Assembly: GCA_038237475.1 (NCBI GenBank)
Contig: JBBRYS010000006.1
Coordinates: 248,001-312,000 of the forward strand
Reading direction: 5' to 3'
Length of the DNA: 64,000 nt
Source of the DNA: JAOAPY01 sp038237475
GTDB lineage: Bacteria > Acidobacteriota > Blastocatellia > Pyrinomonadales > Pyrinomonadaceae
Of the stretch, positions 43,701-53,060 are shown in pieces. Both the position numbers and the translations under genes were made by a program. A model generated the notes under the pieces. That model saw only the letters and a program-made list of their open reading frames with translations. It was not told the DNA's origin and made no database searches. The stretch's first letter is position 1; every line of letters starts with the position of its first letter.

Positions 43701-44945
43701 ATGCTTCAAAAAGTTTCACTCTGCCTTTCTCTTGCTTTCGCCGTTTGCGTTGTTGGTCAGACTCCCAAACCGGCTGATTTTGCAGCGAAAGTTAAAACCA
43801 TCCAGGAAGATAGTCGTATCAGGAAAGCCACGGAAGAGATCGAAAAGAGTCGCGCCCTGATTCTGAAGGAATGGAGTGACATAACTGAAATCAATGCGCC
43901 TTCAGGTCAGGAAAAGGAACGCGCAGCCTATATCGAAAAGCTTTTACGCACCTACAAGCTGCAGGACATTCATTACGATGGCGCCGGCAATCTGATCGCA
44001 GTCCGCAAAGGCGCTGGCGGTGGACCAACCGTAGTCTTCGATGCCCATCTGGACACCGTGTTTCAACCGGGCCTGAAAATCAAGACCTCAATACGTGACG
44101 GACGGATCTACGCACCCGGTGTTGGTGATGACACGCGGAATATTGAAGCTCTGCTGGCGTCTATTCGAGCTCTCGATGCCGCCGGCGTGGTGACCAAAGG
44201 GGATCTAATTTTTGTCTTTACGACTGAGGAAGAAACAAAGCTCGGCGGCGCGAAGGTCTTTGCCAGGGAAAACAAAGGCAAGGTGAATTATTACGTCGCA
44301 CTCGACGGCGGCTATGAGGGATTTACTTACGCAGGTATTGGCATCAACTGGTATCGACATCACTTTATTGGCCCGGGCGGGCACACTCGCTCACGCACAC
44401 CGCCCTACTCGGCAACACTCCCACTGAGTCGCGCTATCGAACGCATTTACCAGTTGCAGGTGCCGTTAAATCCCTCCTCGAATCTGAATATCGGCATGTT
44501 GGGCGGCTCCGAAGTAGTCAACGCCAAAGCCTCCGATGCCTGGTTCACTGTGGACCTGCGTTCGACCAGTAATGAAATCATGGCAGGTTTGGAAAAGCAG
44601 ATCGCGTTGATTCTGAAAGAAGAAGCAGAGCGAGTTGGGATGACAGTAAAGACGGAGGTGATCTCAAGCTCACCCGCCGCTGTATTGCCGGGGAATCGCG
44701 AATCGGATTTGGTCAAAATAAGCGAAGCAGTACATCGCGCGATGGGATTCAACCCGTCAATTGGGAATGCCGGTTCGAATAACTCAAGCGCAGCATTGTT
44801 AGCGGGTATCCCGTCAATTTCAACCGGAGCGGGGCCCTGCGAAGATTCGCATGCCCTGACTGAGAACTGTGAGATCGAACCGTTCTATAAAGGAATCAAA
44901 AAGATCCTGCTGCTCGAGGTCGCGCTGGCGGGGGTGGTTAACTAA
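43701..44945 (+). CDS. Secreted M20-family metallopeptidase
   Basis: A signal peptide (VSLCLSLAFAVCVVGQ) leads a 414-residue M20/PepT-like enzyme. Metal ligands lie in VFDAHLDTVF (H-x-D), the bridging aspartate in GVGDDTRN, the base and ligand pair in FTTEEETKLGG, and DGGYEG and the final H (CEDSHALTENCE) complete the two-metal site. The inserted dimer domain has FIGPGGHTRSRTPPYS. It cleaves dipeptides, tripeptides or acyl-amino acids. GAAGGAAC stands 5 nt upstream. It is the next gene after the repeat peptide, 708 bp away, so a link to peptide turnover is only a possibility. Confidence 0.88.
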   Translation: MLQKVSLCLSLAFAVCVVGQTPKPADFAAKVKTIQEDSRIRKATEEIEKSRALILKEWSDITEINAPSGQEKERAAYIEKLLRTYKLQDIHYDGAGNLIAVRKGAGGGPTVVFDAHLDTVFQPGLKIKTSIRDGRIYAPGVGDDTRNIEALLASIRALDAAGVVTKGDLIFVFTTEEETKLGGAKVFARENKGKVNYYVALDGGYEGFTYAGIGINWYRHHFIGPGGHTRSRTPPYSATLPLSRAIERIYQLQVPLNPSSNLNIGMLGGSEVVNAKASDAWFTVDLRSTSNEIMAGLEKQIALILKEEAERVGMTVKTEVISSSPAAVLPGNRESDLVKISEAVHRAMGFNPSIGNAGSNNSSAALLAGIPSISTGAGPCEDSHALTENCEIEPFYKGIKKILLLEVALAGVVN

Positions 44946-45230
44946 AAATATAGGACACGGATGTTGAGCTAGGGCGCGGTGGAACCGGTCGATCTCTTCA
45001 GACCAGGATCCTGGCCTGGCGTTGTTCCAGACTTCGGTACCCTGGGCCATTGAGTAAGCCCAGTCGAGCAGATCGCTGATATGAGTCAAAATTTGGAGGG
45101 GCGTGCGAGCTGTATCTGACTCTTTGAAATTAGCGAACGATTCAGGGGCATCGCGGACCGCTTTGGCGCCTCGATAGGCGAGGGTGGCGAGTGTGTGACG
45201 AAGCAGTTCACGTTTGGGATCAAGGGACAT
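44820..45230 (-). pseudogene. Truncated DinB-like gene
   Basis: The first 90 residues (HTLATLAYRGAKAVRDAPESF, TPLQILTHISDLLDWAYSMAQG, WSEEIDRFHRAL) follow the four-helix DinB-like fold seen in many Acidobacteria. Past about 44960 the frame runs antisense into the 3' end of the M20 gene and no longer resembles the family, whose members have about 165-175 residues. The second half, with the last helices and a metal-binding His, is missing. Most likely a deletion remnant; alternatively a short derived protein. Confidence 0.6.
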
Positions 45231-45276
45231 TCGCTAGTCTCGGAAAAAAATCTTCTGGCATACACAACCAGCTTCA

Positions 45277-46821
45277 CTAGTAAGCATCGCCACGCAGCAT
45301 CACCGGCAAAGTGCGCAGGATAATTTTCAAGTCAAGCAACAGCGACCAGTTTTCGATATAGAACAAATCCAGTCTCACCATTTCTTCAAACGGAAGGCGA
45401 TTGCGCCCGGAGACCTGCCACAATCCCGTCATGCCGGGCTTCATGTCCAAACGCTTGCGATGCCATAACTCATAGGATTCTACTTCGTATGGAATCGGCG
45501 GCCGCGGACCAACTACGCTCATGTCACCACACAGGACGTTAAATATTTGGGGTAGCTCATCGAGACTCAAGCGGCGCAGCCATTTTCCTAGGCGGGTGAT
45601 GCGGGGATCGGCTTGCAGCTTGTACACGGGCCGTCCGTCACTTCCGGCCCCAACCTCCTGCTGGCCGGCGATGAAGCGGCGCTGGAATTCACGATGCGTA
45701 GCGTCGTTGGCGTTCGGCCGCATAGTACGAAACTTATAGACAAGAAAGACTCGTCCATCCATTCCCACGCGTTCCTGCTTGTAAAAGACAGGACCCCTGG
45801 AATCCAGCTTAATAAGCAAGGCAAAAAACAGCCAGAACGGCAGTAGCAAGAGCGATGCAACCCCGGCAATGATTAGATCTGAAGCGCGCTTGATGACGCG
45901 CGCGGTTCCGGATAAGGGCGATCGGAAGAGCGTAATCATGGGCAGAGCGCCAATCTGATCGACCTCGGTTTTGCGGGGCAGGAAGTTGAAGAGACTTGGC
46001 GCGATACGGAACTCAACGGCACGGCCCCGGCCCACGCGCATCATTACGTCAAATAACGCTTCACCGGGAACGGTCGGATCCGCGATGATGACCTCATTGG
46101 CGCCGGACTCGACAATAGCGTCGGGTAACCGCTTCAAGTCACCAACTACCGGCACGCCTTCAAACATCTCCGACTTCGGACCCTCAGACCCATTTTCGAC
46201 AATGCCGATCACTCTATATCCCAACTCAGGCCGGGCCCGAATTTCCTTAATAAAGGTTGCCGCTTCGGTGCCCCGGCCAACGACCAGTGTCGGGATCAGA
46301 TTAATGTCCCGCCGGCGCGCGAACATCTGCACGGTACGCAGGCTAAAGCGCAGCAACACGAACCCAGCCAAGGCCAGCAGAAAATCAAGTACAAAAACAG
46401 CCCGCGCGTACGAGAAGGCGCGAAACTGAAAGCCGCCGCGATAAAGAAAAGCGCCGGCTACAATCAGCAGAGACCCAATCGCAGTTGCCTTGAACAGACG
46501 GATTGCATCCTCGACAAAAGAGTACTCGCCACGCAATCGGTAGAGATTGTAGTAAGCCAGCGTGATCGCTCTGATGGGAACGACCAAAAACAACAACGCG
46601 CCATAGGGGGCAAAGGCCGCAGTCCAGCGCCATCTGTGCGCCTGAATCAAAGAATCTCCCTGACGCAGATAGAACGCGGCTGAAAAAGCGCCGAAGGCCA
46701 AAATCAAATCAAAAACCAGTAGCGCGATCTTAACGCCCGGCACCACCCACGACGGTACGCGGGCCGGCACGCGTACGTTGCCGGGAGTTGTAACTGGCTG
46801 TTTGATGTGTTCAGCTTTCAT
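45277..46821 (-). CDS. Undecaprenyl-phosphate sugar phosphotransferase (WbaP/WcaJ type)
   Basis: Starts polysaccharide assembly by moving a sugar-1-phosphate to undecaprenyl phosphate. The N-terminal half has four membrane helices, then a Rossmann-like CoA-binding domain (TLVVGRGTEAATFIKEI near residue 180). The catalytic C-terminal half has KRASDLIIAGVASLLLLPF, KQERVGMDG, VYKFRTMR, LRRLSLDELPQIFNVL, VGPRPP and GLWQVSGRN. The 514-residue length is normal for long PGTs. TTG-ATG occurs at the start; the ATG is used. It is the last gene of the leftward cluster. Confidence 0.95.
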   Translation of the reverse strand: MKAEHIKQPVTTPGNVRVPARVPSWVVPGVKIALLVFDLILAFGAFSAAFYLRQGDSLIQAHRWRWTAAFAPYGALLFLVVPIRAITLAYYNLYRLRGEYSFVEDAIRLFKATAIGSLLIVAGAFLYRGGFQFRAFSYARAVFVLDFLLALAGFVLLRFSLRTVQMFARRRDINLIPTLVVGRGTEAATFIKEIRARPELGYRVIGIVENGSEGPKSEMFEGVPVVGDLKRLPDAIVESGANEVIIADPTVPGEALFDVMMRVGRGRAVEFRIAPSLFNFLPRKTEVDQIGALPMITLFRSPLSGTARVIKRASDLIIAGVASLLLLPFWLFFALLIKLDSRGPVFYKQERVGMDGRVFLVYKFRTMRPNANDATHREFQRRFIAGQQEVGAGSDGRPVYKLQADPRITRLGKWLRRLSLDELPQIFNVLCGDMSVVGPRPPIPYEVESYELWHRKRLDMKPGMTGLWQVSGRNRLPFEEMVRLDLFYIENWSLLLDLKIILRTLPVMLRGDAY

Positions 46822-46839
46822 CAAGTCAAAAGGCGCGAG

Positions 46840-47859
46840 TCAGGGGCTGAGAATGAGATCAACTACCTCAGCGCGCACGTGAAGCGCGCGACGTGGTTCC
46901 GCGCTGCGCTTCTTTTCGATTAACAACGACTGCACATCATCACTTGAGGTTAGCCGCTGCAGCTTGTTTTCCTGAACCAGTTCTTCATCAACTGCGGCCC
47001 ACTCGCCTGCATAAATTGTCGCCGCCGGTATGCCAAGCGCTGCAGCTTCACGGTTCATCGTGCCCCCCGCGCTGATTACCAGATCCGAGGCGGCGATTAG
47101 ATTAGCACCATCAAGCGCGTGTCGCGGTAAAATCAGATTAACCCGCGCCATACTTTCATATTCTGCTCGCTGCTTGTCCGTTCGAGCCAGCAGAATTGTT
47201 TTTACCTGCGGAAGGGAATGCAGGCGCTCCAGCAAGTCTGTGAACAACTTGTTTTCAAAGCGATGGTAAAGAGCTTCGCTGGCCGGCGGGCGCACCAGTA
47301 CCAGCACGTCCTCCGGCTCAATGCCGAGCGTACGCAGCGTCGGGCGAAAGTTCGGATCAGGTGTGAATTGGGCCAGGTAAACATCTTCCTTGGTGCCCTG
47401 ATAGCTTTTAACTTTTCGTCCCGCAGCGCCAAAACGCCGCAGCGCCGTTTGTGGAAATGAGCGCGGCACAATTACGCGCGAGGCCAAACGAAATGCCAGG
47501 TGATTGGCGGGCTGATGTTCGTAGTCCATCAGCGTCACAGTCTTTATCCCCAGAGCGCTCGCAGCGGCCAGCTGGGCGTAAGAGTTGTGACTGACAGCCA
47601 GATCAAATCCGCGCGTGCGGGCCCATTTTCCGAGCGCGCCGGCGCGACCGACGAGGTTCCCCGCTTTGCCGGCGAGCTTTCCGCCACCGTGCCCACCGAT
47701 AACAAAAGGTATCAGTCCAGCCTTCGCGGCTAATTCAACTGTCTGCGCATAGTCTCGTGCCGTTAGCTCCACCTGGTGGCCGCGCTGCTTAAACTCCGGG
47801 GTGAGCGCCGCGAAGAATGGCACATGTGGCGAGTTAGCGAGATCGATCCAAATGCGCAT
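46840..47859 (-). CDS. DUF354-family glycosyltransferase-like protein
   Basis: A 339-residue GT-B-like protein. It begins MRIWIDLANSPHVPFFAAL, contains LTARDYAQTVELAAKAGL, MDYEHQPANHLAFRLA, YQGTKEDVYLAQF and VISAGGTMNREAAALGIPAATIYAGEWAAVDE; these are DUF354 hallmarks. The last motif is the usual UDP-sugar side of GT-B folds. Function is not proved for the family but the fold and cluster suggest glycosyl transfer or epimerase-like chemistry. It is 18 bp upstream of the PGT gene. Confidence 0.88.
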   Translation of the reverse strand: MRIWIDLANSPHVPFFAALTPEFKQRGHQVELTARDYAQTVELAAKAGLIPFVIGGHGGGKLAGKAGNLVGRAGALGKWARTRGFDLAVSHNSYAQLAAASALGIKTVTLMDYEHQPANHLAFRLASRVIVPRSFPQTALRRFGAAGRKVKSYQGTKEDVYLAQFTPDPNFRPTLRTLGIEPEDVLVLVRPPASEALYHRFENKLFTDLLERLHSLPQVKTILLARTDKQRAEYESMARVNLILPRHALDGANLIAASDLVISAGGTMNREAAALGIPAATIYAGEWAAVDEELVQENKLQRLTSSDDVQSLLIEKKRSAEPRRALHVRAEVVDLILSP

Positions 47860-47897
47860 GAGCGAATGGAAACAGAGAAGATCCAGTCAATGCCTTG

Positions 47898-49076
47898 TTA
47901 TCTTCTACGCTGGCTTTCGATAAGTCGTGCCAGCGCGTAGGCCATCCAGGCTTCCGACCAACGCGTGTAGGGAATGCGGACCGTGTACCAGCGACGGCGT
48001 TGATAATAAAAGTACCCGGACGGATTCCAAAGATTATCGAGCGCCCAGCTGGTTATCTGGTCGGCTAATGGAACCGCGCCTGCAAAGCGTCCGCGCAATT
48101 CAACCAAAGCCACGATAGCTGCGCCAGCCGAGTGTGCGTCGGCTGGATAAAGACGATCGGGAAAATACTTGGGCCAGCCGTTGCTAAGGAAAAAACGTTC
48201 TTGCCAAAATTCAAGACCACGCAACAGAGCCGGCTCAAATTCCTCTCGCGCTGCCTCGCACGACTCAATGATGCGCGACAGACTCGTCAGAATAAATGCC
48301 GTATGGAAGTTGTCGGCCCACGACTGATAGCCATCTGCTCCATAAGCCCAGGACCCATCCGCTCTCTGGCGTCGCACAACATAACGCGTGGCCCGCACGG
48401 CCCAATCACAGAGACTTGGTTCGCCGCAGAGTTTACCCACGTGCGCCAAAGTTTCTCCCGCCAGCAAGCTGGCGTTAAAGACACGCGTGTGATCGAGCGG
48501 TGAATAGCTAAAACAGACTTCATCACCGGTATCGGCGGTCCGGTTCAAATCGTTCAGTATGAAATCACAGACGCTGCGCGCCAGCGGCAGGTACTCTTGA
48601 TTGTCTAAACCTTCAGCCGCTTCGCACAGGGCGCGGGCGGCGAAAGCTGTGGGCACGATCGTCGGCGTGCCCCGCGGAGCAAAGAAGGCTCGACCCTGCC
48701 AATCAAAGTTATAGCCCCAGGCGGCGCCGCTAAATCCGGTCAGGCGCATCGCTAATAGATAGTCGAGCAGCTCCGCGGCTTCGGTTTCGGTTTCCCTGGT
48801 GGGGTGCGCGCGGTGGCGCGCTAGTGCTGCCAAAACGAAAAGCGCGATCCCTTTCGCGTTTCTTTCGGGTTGCACCCGGGCCAAAGCGCGAAAGTTGATT
48901 GGGGAACGCTTGCAGAATTGAGTCCAGAGCAGTCGCGCAATTCGCGAATTTCTAAAAGGGGTAGCCTGAAACAACTGGCTGTTCAGGCCGTCGAAAGGAT
49001 CGTAGCCGGCAAAGTCACGGGCGCGACACCATGCGGTGAGTCTGGAATACGCGTGCGCAAGACTTTGCTCTGCCAT
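47898..49076 (-). CDS. Alpha/alpha-toroid protein, VpsJ-like
   Basis: A 392-residue all-helical protein. The stretch RQRADGSWAYGADGYQSWADNFHTAFIL and GWPKYFPDRLYPADAHSAGAAIVAL follow the pattern of VpsJ-type polysaccharide proteins and of the terpene cyclase-like toroid with DGSW repeats. No signal peptide. Similar genes accompany exopolysaccharide clusters in several phyla; the activity is not known (lyase, epimerase or scaffold). It lies between the AsnB paralogue and the DUF354 gene on one strand. Confidence 0.75.
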   Translation of the reverse strand: MAEQSLAHAYSRLTAWCRARDFAGYDPFDGLNSQLFQATPFRNSRIARLLWTQFCKRSPINFRALARVQPERNAKGIALFVLAALARHRAHPTRETETEAAELLDYLLAMRLTGFSGAAWGYNFDWQGRAFFAPRGTPTIVPTAFAARALCEAAEGLDNQEYLPLARSVCDFILNDLNRTADTGDEVCFSYSPLDHTRVFNASLLAGETLAHVGKLCGEPSLCDWAVRATRYVVRRQRADGSWAYGADGYQSWADNFHTAFILTSLSRIIESCEAAREEFEPALLRGLEFWQERFFLSNGWPKYFPDRLYPADAHSAGAAIVALVELRGRFAGAVPLADQITSWALDNLWNPSGYFYYQRRRWYTVRIPYTRWSEAWMAYALARLIESQRRR

Positions 49077-49157
49077 TAAGAATGATTAACCCCGGCTGGC
49101 CGCCATCAAACAACCTGACAAATCCCTGCGACGATCGACACTTGCATTAAGCCTTTA

Positions 49158-51107
49158 CTATCCGCCAGCTACCGATGTCTCGAGGCGCGTGGGGTTCTCG
49201 ATGCGTTTCGGCGTTTCGATAAAGCTTTCGTGCCAAAGTTCAAACATCAGTAGCGTCCAAAGCGGCTTGCGATGATTGGCGATACCGCGATCATGCTCAT
49301 CGAGCAGGCGCGAGACGTACTGCGCATCGAAAACACCGGCCCGTGCAATTCTGTCTGCTGATAAAAGATCGTGCGCCAGCGGGCGCAGTTTCTTTTTTAA
49401 CCATTCGGCCACGGGAATGCCGAATCCTTTCTTTCCGCGCCGGGCTACGAATGGCGGTAGCAAATCTTCGACAGCGCGCTTCAGAATATATTTTGATTTT
49501 CGTCCGCGCAGTTTGTAGTTGCGGGGCAACGACGCGGCGTACTCGGCCACCCGCGGATCCAGAAAAGGAGCGCGCACTTCGAGCGAGACGGCCATGCTCG
49601 CGCGATCTACCTTGGTCAAAATATCTTCCGCCAGGTAAAGCTGAGTATCCAGGCTCTGCATGCACTCGATCATGTCGACGGCGTCGCACTCCTCAGCCAG
49701 GCGCCGCGCTTCGCCATAGATGTCAGCGTCGCTATGGCGCCGGACTTCGTCGGTCAGCAGAGCTTCCTGTTCGGCCGCGGTAAAGGAACCAAACCACATA
49801 TGATGTCGCGACACAGGATCGTGATTGGCGCCGGCTACAAAGCGCCGCGCCCGATAGTCAAATGAAAGATTCTTCGTCTTCACCGGCAGCATTTTTACCA
49901 GCGGCTCAACCAACCCGCGACGCAGCAAACGTGGAATGCGCGTGTAGATTTCGGCCATGCGGTGGCCCAGGTACATTGGATAACCGGCAAAGAGTTCGTC
50001 ACCGCCATCGCCACCCAGTGCCACAGTTACATGCTTGCGCGTAAACCGGGACAACAAATAGGTAGGAACGAGGGAAGGATCGCTGCACGGCTCATCCATC
50101 CATGAACCTATCTCGCCGACGAGGTTAGCGGCCAGATCGGCACTGAAGCGCTCTTCATGGTGATCAGTGCCTAGATATTTGGCGACCGCGCGTGCGTAGG
50201 ACGATTCGTCGAACGATGCTTCAGCAAAGGAAATTGAAAACGTCTTAACCGTTTCAGTGGCCGCCAGCACGGCGAGCGCGGTGACGCAGGATGAATCGAT
50301 CCCACCGGACAACAACACGCCGAGTGGAACATCTGAGACCAGTCTCATGCGCACTGACTCAGCCAGCAACTGGCGCAGATGCTCGGCTGCTTCGCGCTCA
50401 GTTGGCACTCGGCTCGGTTTCTTATAACTGAGTTTCCAGTAACGCTCGATCTCTACCTGGCCGTCTTCGAGCGTCAGGGTGTGCGCCGCCGTCAGTTTGT
50501 GAATGCCCTGGTAGATCGAGAGCGGCGCCGGAACATAATCAAATGAAAGGTACTGACGCAGGGCCTGCAGATTCAGCGACGGGCAGACTGCCGGGTGGGC
50601 CAGCAGTACTTTCGACTCTGAGGCAAACAACAGGGTGTTATCAAAGATGCCCCAGTATAGTGGTTTCTCTCCGAAGCGATCGCGCGCCATAAACAAGCGT
50701 CGCCGCTTTTCATCCCACAAGGCAAAGGCAAACATACCATTGAGATGTTTGACCATGTCCTTGCCGTACTCTTCGTATAGATGTGGCAGAACTTCGGTGT
50801 CGGAAGCGCTGCGAAAGGTATGGCCGCGCTTTTCCAAATCTGAGCGCAGTTCGCGATAGTTGTAGATCTCGCCATTGAGGACGACGGCAACGCTTTTATC
50901 TTCGTTGTAGGCGGGCTGCTCTCCGGTGACGAGATCGATAATCGCGAGCCGGCGCATCCCGAGAGCGACACCGGTAGTGACCAGCAGGCCTTCCGCATCG
51001 GGACCGCGATGGACCATCCGCTCGCACATCGAGTGCAACAGATTTCTGCCGCCGTCAGGAGGCGGCGTGCGAGAATCAAGATTGGCCCAGCCGGTAATGC
51101 CACACAT
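49158..51107 (-). CDS. asnB: Asparagine synthase (glutamine-hydrolysing), second paralogue
   Basis: Begins MCGITGW when the ATG at 51107 is used; the nucleophile must be residue 2, so the longer frame to 51179 is set aside. Motifs are HRGPDAEG, RLAIIDLVTGEQP, LNGEIYNYRELR in the glutaminase part and LSGGIDSSCVTAL, LGGDGGDELFAGY and EVRAPFLDPRV in the synthetase part. Length is 649 residues. It differs clearly from the paralogue at 3.2-5.1 kb (for example PDAEG against RDGEG). In this cluster, amidation of a uronic acid or amino acid substituent is the likely job. Confidence 0.9.
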   Translation of the reverse strand: MCGITGWANLDSRTPPPDGGRNLLHSMCERMVHRGPDAEGLLVTTGVALGMRRLAIIDLVTGEQPAYNEDKSVAVVLNGEIYNYRELRSDLEKRGHTFRSASDTEVLPHLYEEYGKDMVKHLNGMFAFALWDEKRRRLFMARDRFGEKPLYWGIFDNTLLFASESKVLLAHPAVCPSLNLQALRQYLSFDYVPAPLSIYQGIHKLTAAHTLTLEDGQVEIERYWKLSYKKPSRVPTEREAAEHLRQLLAESVRMRLVSDVPLGVLLSGGIDSSCVTALAVLAATETVKTFSISFAEASFDESSYARAVAKYLGTDHHEERFSADLAANLVGEIGSWMDEPCSDPSLVPTYLLSRFTRKHVTVALGGDGGDELFAGYPMYLGHRMAEIYTRIPRLLRRGLVEPLVKMLPVKTKNLSFDYRARRFVAGANHDPVSRHHMWFGSFTAAEQEALLTDEVRRHSDADIYGEARRLAEECDAVDMIECMQSLDTQLYLAEDILTKVDRASMAVSLEVRAPFLDPRVAEYAASLPRNYKLRGRKSKYILKRAVEDLLPPFVARRGKKGFGIPVAEWLKKKLRPLAHDLLSADRIARAGVFDAQYVSRLLDEHDRGIANHRKPLWTLLMFELWHESFIETPKRIENPTRLETSVAGG

Positions 51108-51196
51108 AATGAATTGATGGTCCGAGAAGTCCCAGCTTGTCGAATCAGGTAGACAGACTTGAATCGGCGATCTCGCCAATGCAAGCAGGCAGGACG

Positions 51197-52213
51197 TTAC
51201 TCCCGGAACCCGATTCGCTCACGAACCGCATAGATCGCTTTGGATTGCGACTCGTGATACGTGCGCACTTGCATTTCAGCCAGCAACCCCATCAGAAAAA
51301 ACTGGATTCCGAGCACGAGCATGACCATGGCCAGCACGGGCAAGGGAGTCTGTACAAAGTCAGCATGATGCGGCCAGTTAGCGAATTTCATCAGGAAGGC
51401 AAGCAGGGTGCAAAATACCGAAAAAGCCAGGGTCAATAATCCAACCCAGCCAAATACATAGAGCGGCTTGGTTTGATATGACGCCATAAACTTGATAGTC
51501 ATCAGATCAAAGACGACCTTGACCGTGCGCGACAATCCATACTTGGACTTGCCCATGGTGCGGGCATGATGCTCGACTGGAATTTCGGCGACACGTGCGC
51601 CGGCCCACGAGGCGTAGATGGGAATAAAGCGATGCATCTCGCCGTAAAGATTGACATCCTCAAGCGACTCACGACGGTAAGCTTTCAAAGAGCAGCCGTA
51701 ATCGTGAAGCGGTACGCCGCCAATCCAGGAAATGATCCGGTTGGCGATCATGGAAGGAATTTTTCGCGTAAACAAACGGTCCTGACGATTCTTGCGCCAG
51801 CCGGAAACGACGTCATACCCTTCGTCAAGCTTCTCGAGCAACCGCACGATATCAGCCGGATCGTTTTGCAGATCGGCGTCCATCGGAATCAGGACCTCGC
51901 CCCGAGCAGCGTGGATGCCGGCCGCCATGGCGGCGGTTTGTCCATAGTTGCGACGCAGGGCCACGACGCGGACCCGCGGATCAACTCGCGCGAGGTCCCG
52001 CAGGACCTTCAGGCTGCCGTCAGTTGAGCCATCATCCACGTAAATGATTTCCGCTGAACGACCCAGCTTGTCGAGCGCGAGATCGATTTTCTCATGCAGC
52101 GGCAGCAGGTTCGGTTCTTCATTGAGCACCGGCAAAAAGATCGAGATCGCCGGTGTTGCGCCGGGCATTTGATCTGTCTGAGTTGGGTCCGTTGGGTCGT
52201 AGAGTGTCTTCAT
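51197..52213 (-). CDS. Polyprenyl-phosphate glycosyltransferase, GT2 (GtrB/DPM1 type)
   Basis: The GT2 domain fills residues 20-235: IFLPVLNEEPNL, YVDDGSTDGS, MDADLQNDPADI (acidic metal site), HDYGCSLKAYRRE. Two C-terminal membrane helices follow (VFGWVGLLTLAFSVFCTLL and MVMLVLGIQFFLMGLLAEM) and a short charged tail, as in GtrB and ArnC. It should transfer glucose or a related sugar to undecaprenyl phosphate, supplying donors such as those used by the GT39 enzymes in this window. Start MKTLYDP is followed by a Thr/Pro/Gln-rich segment not conserved in the family. Confidence 0.92.
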   Translation of the reverse strand: MKTLYDPTDPTQTDQMPGATPAISIFLPVLNEEPNLLPLHEKIDLALDKLGRSAEIIYVDDGSTDGSLKVLRDLARVDPRVRVVALRRNYGQTAAMAAGIHAARGEVLIPMDADLQNDPADIVRLLEKLDEGYDVVSGWRKNRQDRLFTRKIPSMIANRIISWIGGVPLHDYGCSLKAYRRESLEDVNLYGEMHRFIPIYASWAGARVAEIPVEHHARTMGKSKYGLSRTVKVVFDLMTIKFMASYQTKPLYVFGWVGLLTLAFSVFCTLLAFLMKFANWPHHADFVQTPLPVLAMVMLVLGIQFFLMGLLAEMQVRTYHESQSKAIYAVRERIGFRE

Positions 52214-52216
52214 TAA

Positions 52217-52993
52217 TCAATCAATTCTGCGCGCAACGCAGATGGCGGAAACGCCGAATGGGAGATTTACGTGGCGCAGTATAGAACTTTCAGCACCCAG
52301 TATGCGACCAAGCGCTCCATTCAGGCCGCCAATGGTGAGGTTATTTTCTGACGCCGGCCGCAGACCGGTCACGCGCATCAATATGCGTCCCAATAGAATC
52401 GGCGCAAAAAAGGTGAGGTTCGCAAAGGTGAACCGCTCGATCTCAAAACCAGCGGTGCGCACGGCCTGCTGTAATGTGGCTCGAGTATAACGACGCCGGT
52501 GATGGCTGATGTCGTCCTGTACTCCCCACAGAAACATAAACGCCGGCACGAACATAAGGGCGTAGCCCCCCGGGCGCAGCACGCGTCGCATTTCCTTCAA
52601 TCCGGCGACGTCATCATCCAAATGCTCAACCACATCGAGCGCAGTCACCAGATCGAATGACCTTTCATCATAAGGCAAGTGCTCGGCTTCGCCCTGCCGT
52701 ACGTTCTGCAAACCACGTTGGCGACAGAATTCCAGCGCGTCGCTGGAAACATCAACGCCTTCAGCGGCGCCAAACTGTGAGAGCATTTCCAGATTCGCCC
52801 CGGTGCCGCAGCCGATGTCCAAAATGCGTGGGTTGGTCTGGCCCAGGTCGCGGCAAATGCGTTTGAGAAAGCTTTCAATGATCCGGCGCCGGCCCGCGAA
52901 CCACCAGTGACTACCCTCGACCGAGTACATGATCGAGTAGGTATGCTGCTCCATCTCCTGCGGCAGGGGGTTGCTGACGACATTCGGGTTCAT
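52217..52993 (-). CDS. Class I SAM-dependent methyltransferase
   Basis: 258 residues. The SAM-binding motif is ILDIGCGTGANLEML near residue 57, with the acidic residue of motif II in VDVSSDAL and motif post I in FDLVTALDVVEHLDDD. The GSHWWFAGRRRIIE opening is shared with methyltransferases in polysaccharide and lipid-linked sugar clusters. Substrate unknown. It sits 3 bp upstream of the GT2 gene, so they are co-transcribed. Confidence 0.88.
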   Translation of the reverse strand: MNPNVVSNPLPQEMEQHTYSIMYSVEGSHWWFAGRRRIIESFLKRICRDLGQTNPRILDIGCGTGANLEMLSQFGAAEGVDVSSDALEFCRQRGLQNVRQGEAEHLPYDERSFDLVTALDVVEHLDDDVAGLKEMRRVLRPGGYALMFVPAFMFLWGVQDDISHHRRRYTRATLQQAVRTAGFEIERFTFANLTFFAPILLGRILMRVTGLRPASENNLTIGGLNGALGRILGAESSILRHVNLPFGVSAICVARRID

Positions 52994-53060
52994 AAAAATT
53001 CAGCTAACACAGATCGGCGATGTCTTTTAAAAGGATTCAACCGCAACAGTCTACGACAAA

